Assembly: GCF_900110645.1 (NCBI RefSeq)
Contig: NZ_FOFB01000013.1
Location: 1-64,000, forward strand
Source: Neolewinella agarilytica
GTDB taxonomy: Bacteria > Bacteroidota > Bacteroidia > Chitinophagales > Saprospiraceae
Length of the DNA: 64,000 nt
Reading direction: 5' to 3'
Shown piece by piece: positions 51,625 through 59,103 of this stretch; within the stretch, counting starts at the first letter, position 1; the number at the start of each line of letters is the position of its first letter. The position numbers and the translations under genes were made by a program. The notes below the pieces were generated by a model. The model worked only from the letters and a program-made list of their open reading frames with translations, did no database searches and was not told the DNA's origin.

Positions 51625-53541
51625 TCATCCTAAAAGGCCCTTTTCCGACAATTGATCTACACGACCACTGACCTGCGCGTCTTCCACCAGCCCTGGCGCA
51701 TGCCAGGGTTTCACCCTGGCGTCGATAACCAGAGGGCCGGCACATCCCCAGTGCTTGTGCTCGGTGAAGGCACCCAGGCCGTGCACATCATGGCTCGGGT
51801 TGGAACGGGTGAAGGTGGCCCAAACGAAGTTGGAGAAGTCTTCGGCCAGGAAAGCACTGTCGTCACAGATAACAATCATGGCTATTCCGTTTTCCAACAT
51901 AGCACCTGCGTCCGCGCCCAGATCCGCCGTAGTAAAACGCTCCACATCTTTAAGTGCCTGATTAGCACCGGCACTATCCAGCTGGGCCTTGTCCGACGGA
52001 CCAGCCGGAAAAGCAATGAGTCGCGCGGGATCCGGGTCGGCACCCGGCACCGCCGGCCCTTTGACCGCCAGAATACCTGGCGCCACAAAATGCGGGTCGC
52101 TAAAGCCTGCAGGCAACGCTAAATTAGCGGGTAAATCCGTCGTCAGTTCCCGTCGTTTCTCCCCGCGTACGGCCCAGATTAACTTACTCCCACCGTTCCA
52201 GCCCGAGCCGCTGTAGTCCAGCGTATCGATGGTAGTTTTGGTCTGAAAGTGAAGGTCGCGAGTAGGGTCAAATCGTTCCAGAACGTGTTGGAAGAAGGCC
52301 GGTTGGTCGTCCGCATCCAGTTCGGGATCATCTTCGCCGGCGGCAATAATGCAATACTTGGCCAGGCTCGTCTGTCCGCTGCCAATGATTCGGTTCGCCT
52401 GGGTAATAATTTCTTCCGGCACGAGCATTTGACCGTCTTCGCGGAAGGGCATGTATCGTTCCGAACCAATAGCCAGCAATAGCGGATGAACACCGGCTTC
52501 GTCAACGGCATTGACCTGTTTGATGCCGGGGAATTCGCCCGGCGTGAGGTCTTTAACAATCTGATGAATCAGGTAGCCAAACTGGCTGTCCTCCGCTGGC
52601 GGACGGCCCACCACGGTGAAGTGCCAGATCGGATCTTTGCGGTGCCAGACGGTTTCGACGTCCATGACCGGGAAAGGGTGCTGCAAACTGTAATAGCCCA
52701 GGTGATCACCGAAGGGCCCTTCGGGCATCATTCCGTTTTTACGGATGGTGCCGGTGATGACGAAGTCGGCGTCAGCCGACAGCAGCCAGTCCCGGTCCCA
52801 GGTATAGCCAAAGCGGCGGCCGGCCAGCATACCGGCGAAGGTCATTTCGCTCAATCCTTCCGGCAAAGGCATGATTGCACAGAAGGCGTGGCTCGGAGGC
52901 CCGCCCACAAAAATGCTGCAGCGGAATGGCTCATCAGATTTAAGGTACTCCGTATGATGGACGCCGATGCCCCGGTGCAGCTGGTAGTGCAGGCCAATTT
53001 CTTTGTTCGTAACGTAGTCGTTACCCGTCAGCTGAATCCGGTACATTCCGATGTTGGATTGCATCGGTTTACGGCTTCCTGGCGGCAGGGTCATTACCTG
53101 TGGCAGGGTGACGAAGGCGCCACCATCCTGTGGCCAGGATTTGACGAGCGGAAGCTGATCAATCGTCGTTTGGCCGTACTTGATGGCGGGATTGAGGTGC
53201 TTTCGGGGCAAGGCGCTCAGCGCCGTGAAGGGTGCGCCGGCATAGCGGAGCGGAGCCTTGGCGAAGTTGGCGGGGTCGGCCTTTAGCTCCACTACCTTTT
53301 TAACTTTGGGCAGGGTCTTCCGGAAGAGAAAGTCCGTCCGTTCTTTGGTTCCATAGAGGTTAGACATCGCCTGAAAAGGGCTACCCTTCACGTTCTCAAA
53401 CAAGATTGCCGGACCACCTTTGGCAAAGATGCGGCGGTGGATCTCGGCCATTTCCAGATCAGGGTCTACTTCGGCGCTGATGCGGAGAAGCTGACCTGCT
53501 TTTTCGAGGTCTCGGGCGGCTTGGCGGAGGGAGGAGTACAT
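51625..53541 (-). CDS. UbiD-family decarboxylase (quinone biosynthesis)
   Basis: The 638-residue protein is a UbiD-family reversible decarboxylase that needs prenylated FMN made by a UbiX-type enzyme. Long length (about 600 or more) is typical of Bacteroidota members annotated as menaquinone biosynthesis decarboxylase. Visible family parts include GLHYQLHRGIGVHHTEYL, VGGPPSHAFCAIMPLPEGLS and PEGPFGDHLGYYSL, and the Glu in the latter type of segment is part of the active site. The ATG at 53541 (MYSSLRQAARDLEKAG) is preferred over a longer frame. With the UbiA-like gene at 25.3 kb it may make menaquinone by the futalosine route; that pairing is inference. Confidence 0.85.
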   Translation of the reverse strand: MYSSLRQAARDLEKAGQLLRISAEVDPDLEMAEIHRRIFAKGGPAILFENVKGSPFQAMSNLYGTKERTDFLFRKTLPKVKKVVELKADPANFAKAPLRYAGAPFTALSALPRKHLNPAIKYGQTTIDQLPLVKSWPQDGGAFVTLPQVMTLPPGSRKPMQSNIGMYRIQLTGNDYVTNKEIGLHYQLHRGIGVHHTEYLKSDEPFRCSIFVGGPPSHAFCAIMPLPEGLSEMTFAGMLAGRRFGYTWDRDWLLSADADFVITGTIRKNGMMPEGPFGDHLGYYSLQHPFPVMDVETVWHRKDPIWHFTVVGRPPAEDSQFGYLIHQIVKDLTPGEFPGIKQVNAVDEAGVHPLLLAIGSERYMPFREDGQMLVPEEIITQANRIIGSGQTSLAKYCIIAAGEDDPELDADDQPAFFQHVLERFDPTRDLHFQTKTTIDTLDYSGSGWNGGSKLIWAVRGEKRRELTTDLPANLALPAGFSDPHFVAPGILAVKGPAVPGADPDPARLIAFPAGPSDKAQLDSAGANQALKDVERFTTADLGADAGAMLENGIAMIVICDDSAFLAEDFSNFVWATFTRSNPSHDVHGLGAFTEHKHWGCAGPLVIDARVKPWHAPGLVEDAQVSGRVDQLSEKGLLG

Positions 53542-53626
53542 AGTCTGGTGGTTCGATAGTCTTGTAGTGCCGTGCAGCATGCGTGACGGGCACGACAAGA
53601 CTACTGAACTACCAGACTACTAATAT

Positions 53627-53747
53627 GGGCGCGGACGCCGGTGCAAAGTAGGACTTCTTAAAGAGCAATGAAGAGAAGAAGGTTGTCTCTCTTCTGTCAG
53701 AAATTCATTGCTCTCTAAAAACGCCGCTTTGCACCTGCGGTAGCGCC
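53627..53747. repeat. 121-bp inverted-repeat element between divergent genes
   Basis: Bases 53627-53670 (gggcgcggacgccggtgcaa onward to ttaaagagcaatg) are inverted at 53704-53747 (attgctctctaa, then ctttgcacctgcggtagcgc). The two arms match at most positions and form a long hairpin with a 35-base centre. Related half copies occur at 57001-57043 and 50004-50040. It lies between the divergent ubiD-like and AraC-type genes, so the arms may contain their two promoters, since TTTGCACC is placed like a transcription start. A MITE origin is an alternative. Confidence 0.65.
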
Positions 53748-53822
53748 AAATACGCTACTGGCTGATCTTCAACTTCCTGATTCCTGTTTTTGTCGTCTCG
53801 TCAAGGAAGCTTAAAGACTTCC

Positions 53823-53830
53823 TAAATTTG
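53823..53830 (+). promoter_or_regulatory. Possible -7 element of the membrane AraC gene
   Basis: TAAATTTG is a perfect match to TAnnTTTG, 73 bases upstream of the TTG start codon at 53903. The -33 TTG is not at the normal distance, so the call is tentative. Confidence 0.4.
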
Positions 53831-53902
53831 CCGGCAAACAAGGATGTATGCAACTTCAGACGTATCCTGTAAGGTCTGTTACATCACTTAAAACCCCGGA
53901 CA

Positions 53903-55045
53903 TTGTCATTACTATCAGCCCTTTTCGGCATCGCTATTTTTCAGGGACTTGTACTGGGAGTGATCATTCTCAGGTCGCCCATATTCCGGAGCGATGCCAA
54001 TAAATACCTGGCGTACGCGGTGATGGGGCTTTCCTTCGCCTTGCTTAGCCTGGCTTATGAGCTCACCGAAGATTACCCGGAAGACTTTCTGCCCTTTATC
54101 ATTGATATTTTCAGTTCCGGGGCACTCTTTCCGGTGCTGGTATTATTGTTTATCGTCAACCAGGTGGACCACCCGATTCGGCGCTCCGGTAAACGGTGGT
54201 GGTGGTTTCTTCCGCATTTCTCCTCCGTTGCGCTGAGTGGGCTTAATGCGATTGTCGATTTTGCTTCCGCTCCTTTAATAGTTAAGGTATTATTTGATGC
54301 AGCCGAGGTCAGTGTATTTCTGCTGATACTGGTCTTCATCCCGGGCATTTTACTCTACGGATATTCTTTCCTCAAATACGCTGATAGCTCCCGGGAAAAA
54401 CGCTGGCTAACCCAGCTCTGGTTCTGGGTGTTCGCCATTATGGCTTCCTGGGTCTCATCCATAGTGTTTGCTATGTTTTCCTACATCAATATGGCGTGGA
54501 TGCTGAGAACGATCGCTTTGGGTGCCAGCTTTTTAATTCACTGGATTACTTACGCAGGCATCTTCAAATTCAAACTATCCAAAGATCAGGAAGAGATCCG
54601 GGCTTTGATCAGCAAGTGGAAATCAGGCTCCCTCCAGCCAGCCCTCTCCACATCCTCTCCGCCTCCACGTCAAAGTGAGGAGAAGCAGGAGCCTTCTTTT
54701 ACCGAAGAAAACGATTATTTCAGAAGGCTGGAAACACTCTGTGCCAACGAGCGGATATATCTTGACCCTTCACTGGACAGGGCTAAAGTTGCAGAGATGT
54801 TGGGGATAAGCCCCGGTTATGTTTCTCAACTCGTCAACTCCATCACGGGAGATAATTTCTCGACCTACATCAATCGCTACCGGGTCGAAGCCGTCAAAGC
54901 GATGATTGCCAGTGCCGAGTTTGACAACTACAGTTTACTGGCCATCGGGCTGGAATCCGGCTTTTCCTCAAAGACCACTTTTCACACCGCCTTTAAAAAA
55001 ATGACGGGAATGACCCCTAACGGGTACCGAAAAGCACATTCCTAG
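53903..55045 (+). CDS. AraC-family regulator with N-terminal membrane domain
   Basis: The 380-residue protein has about seven membrane helices in the first 230 residues (for example LFGIAIFQGLVLGVIIL and FVFAIMASWVSSIVFAMFS-like segments) and a C-terminal AraC DNA-binding domain (about 275-378; DRAKVAEMLGISPGYVSQLV, YSLLAIGLESGFSSKTTFHT, TGMTPNGYRK). This class in Bacteroidota probably senses a signal in or at the membrane and acts on nearby genes. It starts with a TTG at 53903 (read as Met). The adjacent outer-membrane protein and hydrolase genes on the same strand are possible targets. Confidence 0.85.
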   Translation: MSLLSALFGIAIFQGLVLGVIILRSPIFRSDANKYLAYAVMGLSFALLSLAYELTEDYPEDFLPFIIDIFSSGALFPVLVLLFIVNQVDHPIRRSGKRWWWFLPHFSSVALSGLNAIVDFASAPLIVKVLFDAAEVSVFLLILVFIPGILLYGYSFLKYADSSREKRWLTQLWFWVFAIMASWVSSIVFAMFSYINMAWMLRTIALGASFLIHWITYAGIFKFKLSKDQEEIRALISKWKSGSLQPALSTSSPPPRQSEEKQEPSFTEENDYFRRLETLCANERIYLDPSLDRAKVAEMLGISPGYVSQLVNSITGDNFSTYINRYRVEAVKAMIASAEFDNYSLLAIGLESGFSSKTTFHTAFKKMTGMTPNGYRKAHS

Positions 55046-55119
55046 GTTCGGATTCATGGAAATTCAAGGTTTTGGAACCTCTGGCGACGGGATTTGGCCG
55101 ACTATTGCCCCAGAATCAA

Positions 55120-55860
55120 ATGAATGAAATCATGCATTTAACCAAAAGCCTTTCTGGCTTGTCCGACCATCATTGTACTACAAGCTACGGTCAGGCCAGG
55201 CAGGCGGAACGAGAGAAACCTCACGGATACAACTTCCCCTCCGCCCTGCCTTCAGTCTACCTTGTGATTGTCCTGCTGCTGCTGCTGACGGCCAGGCTTT
55301 CGGCGCAAAACACATCTGCCCCCATATCCTTCGCGGGAAGTACCGACTTCAAGGTCGGGTATTTTGGCAATATATTCTCTAACCAAGGCCTCAATATTGG
55401 TGCAGAACACCTCTGGAGAGAGAGGATCAAAATCAAAGAAAGAAGGAAAGGTCCGAAGACTATCAGGCGCCAACTACTACTGAACGGTAATATTGGCTAC
55501 TCCACAAACTTCGCCACCCAAACCCAAAACGGAATTTTCGCCTATTCCGGCCTCACCCTCCGCAGAGTCAACGCTAAAAGCAGGGAGCTTTTCATTGAGC
55601 TCAATCCACTTGGCTTTTACCGTTCGATGCTGCCCACAACCTATGAGGTAGCGGGTGATGACGTCAGCCGCGTTTCCTTGCCCGGCAGAAGCTACTACGC
55701 CCCCTCCGTCGCCTTTGGTATAGGGCGGTTCCGCAAAGAGACCAAACGATCCGGTTGGTACTTCAACCTTCAGTATACGGTACTGACTGACTACAATGCT
55801 GCCGTGCTGCCCATCTTCTCGCTGCACTTCGGCCGCAAATTCAATTTCACCCGTAAATAA
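55120..55860 (+). CDS. Outer-membrane or periplasmic protein, unknown function
   Basis: From the ATG at 55120 the product is 246 residues. It has a late but clear hydrophobic signal (VYLVIVLLLLLTARLSAQ) preceded by about 45 less typical residues, so the true start may be an unseen one closer to the signal. The mature part is beta-rich (FKVGYFGNIFSNQGLNIGAE, LLLNGNIGYSTNF, GWYFNLQYTVLTDYN) and ends in a strand-like LHFGRKFNFTRK, suggesting a beta-barrel. It lies 75 bp after the AraC gene and directly before the lipoprotein/hydrolase ORFs. Confidence 0.6.
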   Translation: MNEIMHLTKSLSGLSDHHCTTSYGQARQAEREKPHGYNFPSALPSVYLVIVLLLLLTARLSAQNTSAPISFAGSTDFKVGYFGNIFSNQGLNIGAEHLWRERIKIKERRKGPKTIRRQLLLNGNIGYSTNFATQTQNGIFAYSGLTLRRVNAKSRELFIELNPLGFYRSMLPTTYEVAGDDVSRVSLPGRSYYAPSVAFGIGRFRKETKRSGWYFNLQYTVLTDYNAAVLPIFSLHFGRKFNFTRK

Positions 55861-55872
55861 AGCCCTTCAGCC

Positions 55873-55959
55873 ATGAAATTCAACAAAGTCAAAACAGCCC
55901 TTTCGATATTCGTAATGCTCAGCGTCTTCTCCTGCACGAAAGGAAGAAATGAACCTTAA
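55873..55959 (+). pseudogene. Lipoprotein signal-peptide ORF, probably the detached N-terminus of the hydrolase
   Basis: An ATG at 55873 opens a 28-codon ORF with a lipoprotein-type signal (MKFNKVKTALSIFVMLSVFS followed by C-TKGRNEP) and then stops at TAA 55957-55959. The hydrolase frame starts at 55949, one base out of register (76 bases from this ATG). A single-base change would join them into one secreted lipoprotein hydrolase. It therefore looks like a frameshifted N-terminus or a sequence error, unless the two overlapping ORFs are separate products. Confidence 0.5.
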
Positions 55960-56908
55960 AGACCTGAATGAAACCATCTACCTAAGACACCGACAGGCGG
56001 ATATGCCCGCTCACGTACACGGCAACGCTTCCGAAAAAGTGTTCCTAATCTATCTGCACGGTGGCCCTGGCGGATTGGGCCTGGAGGCCCGGATAAACAC
56101 GTTGATCACCGAGGTTGAAAAAAATAACGCTGTTGTCTATTTTGATCAACGGGGATCCGGGAATGCACAAGGAAACTATTCGGAAGATGACGTGAGCATC
56201 GACCTGATGGCAGAAGATGTGTTAGCCCTGGTGAAAGTTTTGCGAGCCAGATACGGTGACGACCTTAAGTTCTTCCTGATGGGTGCAAGCTGGGGAGGAA
56301 CCCTCGGGCCGGCAACTTTACTAAAAAACCAGGATGCCTTTTTAGGGTGGATCGACGTTGCTGGCGCCCATAGCCCTAAAGACTTGTACCACGAGTACCA
56401 GATTATATTACCCGAAAAGGCCAACGAGCAGATTGCGTTGGGGAACAGTATACCACACTGGGAGGGTGTTCTTGAGCTCGTCCGAAATGTAGGCCCTGAC
56501 TACAGTGAGGAGGATTTCTCTAAGTTAAACCCGAAAGCGCACGAATCCGAAAAGGTACTTGCTCAAGACATGGTCATCGTTTCACCACAAATTATTGGAG
56601 AGGACGGTGCAGAGCGGAGTTTTGCTGTCCGAAACAACGGAGAGATCGGAATTTTATTAACTCAAATGGGGCTTTGGAGTGACCTGTCCTTCACGGACCG
56701 CCTATCCGAAATAATCATACCATCCTTAGTTCTTTGGGGAGCACATGATCTGGTCGTTCCGACCAGGTTTGCACAGGAAGCATACAATCACTTAGGTTCT
56801 ACGCACAAGGAGATCTTTGTTTTTGAGCGTTCGGGACATAGTCCGCTGGAATCTGAGCCCGGTCTTTTCGCTGAAAAGGTCATTGGGTTTATTAATGAGT
56901 ATCGGTGA
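55949..56908 (+). CDS. Alpha/beta hydrolase, proline iminopeptidase-like
   Basis: The 319-residue alpha/beta hydrolase has the oxyanion segment IYLHGGPGGLG, the nucleophile elbow MGASWGGTLGP (GxSxG), an acid in LVLWGAHDLVVP and the catalytic His in RSGHSPLESEPGL. The HGGPG motif is typical of proline iminopeptidases and related serine hydrolases. No signal peptide precedes it in this frame, but a 28-codon lipoprotein signal lies just upstream, out of frame by one base. It may be a periplasmic peptidase whose N-terminus was separated by a frameshift. Substrate is not determined. Confidence 0.82.
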   Translation: MNLKDLNETIYLRHRQADMPAHVHGNASEKVFLIYLHGGPGGLGLEARINTLITEVEKNNAVVYFDQRGSGNAQGNYSEDDVSIDLMAEDVLALVKVLRARYGDDLKFFLMGASWGGTLGPATLLKNQDAFLGWIDVAGAHSPKDLYHEYQIILPEKANEQIALGNSIPHWEGVLELVRNVGPDYSEEDFSKLNPKAHESEKVLAQDMVIVSPQIIGEDGAERSFAVRNNGEIGILLTQMGLWSDLSFTDRLSEIIIPSLVLWGAHDLVVPTRFAQEAYNHLGSTHKEIFVFERSGHSPLESEPGLFAEKVIGFINEYR

Positions 56909-56944
56909 AGACTTCTTTTTTAGTTTGAAGTAGCCGGTTAGAGT

Positions 56945-56985
56945 CAGGCAGTCAGGAAGAACTCTTTGACTGCCTGGTTCTTTGA
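56945..56985 (+). terminator. Hairpin after the hydrolase gene
   Basis: A perfect 10-bp stem (caggcagtca at 56945-56954, tgactgcctg at 56967-56976) with a 12-base loop is followed by gttctttga, 37 bases after the hydrolase stop. Confidence 0.65.
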
Positions 56986-57000
56986 TGCTAAACCAAATAC

Positions 57001-57043
57001 GGCGCAAACGCCGGTGCAAAGCAAGACTCATTAAAGAGCAATG
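57001..57043. repeat. Half copy of the GGCGC-ACGCCGGTGCAAAG / TTAAAGAGCAATG repeat
   Basis: This segment matches 53628-53670 at most positions: ggcgcaaacgccggtgcaaa, then gcaagactca, then ttaaagagcaatg. The inverted second half seen at 53704-53747 is largely decayed here. It lies between the hydrolase and the aspartoacylase-like gene, with no gene reading from it. This supports an interspersed repeat rather than a promoter. Confidence 0.6.
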
Positions 57044-57107
57044 GTTGGCAGAAGCTAACTCACCATCCGAATCCAGAAATGAATGGCCTGGAGAGGGTTA
57101 ATTAGCC

Positions 57108-58094
57108 TTATTCAATTCCAAGGTGCAGAATTCTGCCTCCGCTTTGATTTACCGGGCTGGTGGATTTACCGATCACCACGCCTTTTTCTGGTGCGTAGTA
57201 TTGCTTAATGAGTTCACCAAAAACATTTCGGAGAGAGGCGATCAGCTGCCCTTTTTCCAGGCGATCCAGCAGTTCAACGTGAACCTGTAGTAGGCCACCG
57301 GTTTGGGTGTAGAGCCAATAGCTCTTCTTGCAGATTATGGTAGACTCCTTGGGTTCCAGCGTCTCATCATCCGTCATTTTAAGGTAGCTGAGCACGTTGT
57401 GTACTCCCACCAAACCACTACGGATCATTTTCTTCTGGTACACCCCCGGATTACCCACCTCGAGTGTGATGGCGGGGATGTCGAGAGCATCGGCTGTCCC
57501 CCGGAAAGTACCATCATTAGGAGGGTTGTGCACAATAAGCTGCGGGTGTTGCAAGAGCGCGAGTCGCCGGGTTACCTCTATGCTCATATCAGCACGGACA
57601 TAGTAACTATTAATCCGGCCACGACTGGCCGTGTGAAGATCCAGCAGGTAATCGGTAAATTTCAGGAAACGATTTACCAGCCGGTAGGCGTAAACCTGGC
57701 TGGCGTTTCCATTTTCCTTACCGGGCATGAGGTGGTTGAGATCAGAGCCATCAGCGTAAAACCGTTGTTGGCGGTTGAAGCCGGGAATATTGACCACGGG
57801 AATAGCGACCACCGTTCCTCTCAGGGTTTCGACGTCCAGGTCAGCGAACAAGCGTTGGATGACGGAAATACCGTTCAGTTCGTCGCCGTGAATGGCAGCG
57901 GTCAGGCCCAGGACGGGGCCGTCATCAAGGCCACGGGCCACCATCAGAGGCACCAGCATCGGGTTCCCCATTCCGTCGCTGGCCAGTCGTAGCCAGTAAT
58001 GACGGATAGATCCCGGAGGAGTGTCCTCTAAGTTAAAAGAAAGCACAATCGGCAGGTCATTAAAGCCTTTCGTTGAGATACTCGTAGATTCCAT
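57108..58094 (-). CDS. Succinylglutamate desuccinylase/aspartoacylase-family deacylase
   Basis: The 328-residue protein is a zinc carboxypeptidase-fold deacylase of the AstE/AspA type. It shows the metal motif AAIHGDELNGISVI (HxxE), a central LLDLHTASRGR (second metal His) and the catalytic-Glu region AITLEVGNPGVYQ. It should cleave an N-acyl or amide bond in a small molecule or peptide. The ATG at 58094 overlaps the preceding ATP-grasp gene by 35 bp and gives a natural start. It is the third gene of a compact minus-strand operon with two ATP-grasp-type proteins. Substrate is unknown. Confidence 0.84.
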   Translation of the reverse strand: MESTSISTKGFNDLPIVLSFNLEDTPPGSIRHYWLRLASDGMGNPMLVPLMVARGLDDGPVLGLTAAIHGDELNGISVIQRLFADLDVETLRGTVVAIPVVNIPGFNRQQRFYADGSDLNHLMPGKENGNASQVYAYRLVNRFLKFTDYLLDLHTASRGRINSYYVRADMSIEVTRRLALLQHPQLIVHNPPNDGTFRGTADALDIPAITLEVGNPGVYQKKMIRSGLVGVHNVLSYLKMTDDETLEPKESTIICKKSYWLYTQTGGLLQVHVELLDRLEKGQLIASLRNVFGELIKQYYAPEKGVVIGKSTSPVNQSGGRILHLGIE

Positions 58095-59103
58095 TGATGG
58101 TTTGTTGCAGAATTGGTCGGCCCGTTTGCGCTTCCGCCTGGGGGAAACCGCCAATACTGTTGGTATTTAATTCGGACAGGACGCGTTTTCCGTCATCGTC
58201 CATTAAGGTGTCTGCTCCGAAGATAACAATGCCCTTTTTCAGCAAAACAGGAGCAATTGCCGCAATCATTTCTTTCTCTTCCGGGCTGGCTTCGGCGGGT
58301 ACGGAAGAACCACCCTGAGCGACATTACACAGCCACTGTCCGGGAGCAGGCAAACGGAGGCTGGCGCCCAATATCTGACCGTTAACCACCAGAATGCGTT
58401 TATCTCCGGCAGAAACGTTTTTGAGGTACTTCATGGCCAGATAGTTCCCCGCTTCAAGGTCATTGGTGGCAGATTCGAGCCAGTCATCGAGGGGGAATGA
58501 ATGCCCATTTACCTCTGCGGTACCGTTCATAATCCGCACTAACCCTCTGCCGCCGTATTCCTGCAGGGGCTTAAGGACGATGGGGTGTTGGGCGGCAAAA
58601 CGCTGCACCTCCAACTTACTTTGCACCCTGCGCACCGCCGCCGTAAAACCAGGAAAATTGTGCAAGAAAGCCTTACTGCCCGTTTCCAGAATTCCGGCCG
58701 GATTATTAATAATAACTGGTCCTGAAGATGGCGCATCCGTGGTCACAGAGCCTGCTGAATGTGCTGGCACAATGGACGATAAACGGGCAAAGAAAGCCTC
58801 ATCCGCCGGAGGCGGTAGCCGAAGCCAGATCACATCTGCCTCCGCAGCCGTAAACTGCCTGTCCTCCCCGCAAAACTGATCACCAGAGGGGTCGTAGTTG
58901 AAGTGTTCGCTTGCCTCGCACCCAAAAAGAGGAGCCTTAAGTTCGCCGGCAAAAAAGGCCCGATTGCGTTCATCTCCCCTGCTGGCTACGAAGACAAATG
59001 CCGTGCGCGGGTCCTTCGCTAGCTTCCGGGTCAGCGCATAAAGAGAATTTTGATCGCTGTGCCCACGATGATCGGTCAGGATCAGAAACTGGTATTTCCT
59101 CAT
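58060..59103 (-). CDS. ATP-grasp ligase (glutathione synthase/RimK-like)
   Basis: This 347-residue protein has the glutathione synthetase-like ATP-grasp layout. There is a pre-ATP-grasp N-terminal Rossmann-like part (FLILTDHRGHSDQNSLYALT), the ATP-binding Lys/Gly loop (HPIVLKPLQEYGGRGLVRI) and the metal-binding end (LSELNTNSIGGFPQAEA, with the Glu-x-Asn motif). Such enzymes form amide bonds from a carboxylate, ATP and an amine. It overlaps the upstream gene by 4 bp and the downstream deacylase by 35 bp, so the three are translationally coupled. The substrates are unknown; this is not likely to be a housekeeping glutathione synthase. Confidence 0.82.
   Translation of the reverse strand: MRKYQFLILTDHRGHSDQNSLYALTRKLAKDPRTAFVFVASRGDERNRAFFAGELKAPLFGCEASEHFNYDPSGDQFCGEDRQFTAAEADVIWLRLPPPADEAFFARLSSIVPAHSAGSVTTDAPSSGPVIINNPAGILETGSKAFLHNFPGFTAAVRRVQSKLEVQRFAAQHPIVLKPLQEYGGRGLVRIMNGTAEVNGHSFPLDDWLESATNDLEAGNYLAMKYLKNVSAGDKRILVVNGQILGASLRLPAPGQWLCNVAQGGSSVPAEASPEEKEMIAAIAPVLLKKGIVIFGADTLMDDDGKRVLSELNTNSIGGFPQAEAQTGRPILQQTINGIYEYLNERL

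Noticed and set aside
51901-51922. In-gene matches of the GGCGC...GGTGC motif (also near 29969 and 63677)
   Set aside because: They encode GADAGA- or GAVAGA-like residues in conserved protein frames, so they are probably chance resemblance to the intergenic repeat.
52486-53286. 266-codon plus-strand frame opposite the UbiD gene
   Set aside because: UbiD motifs are unmistakable on the other strand, and this frame is a shadow.
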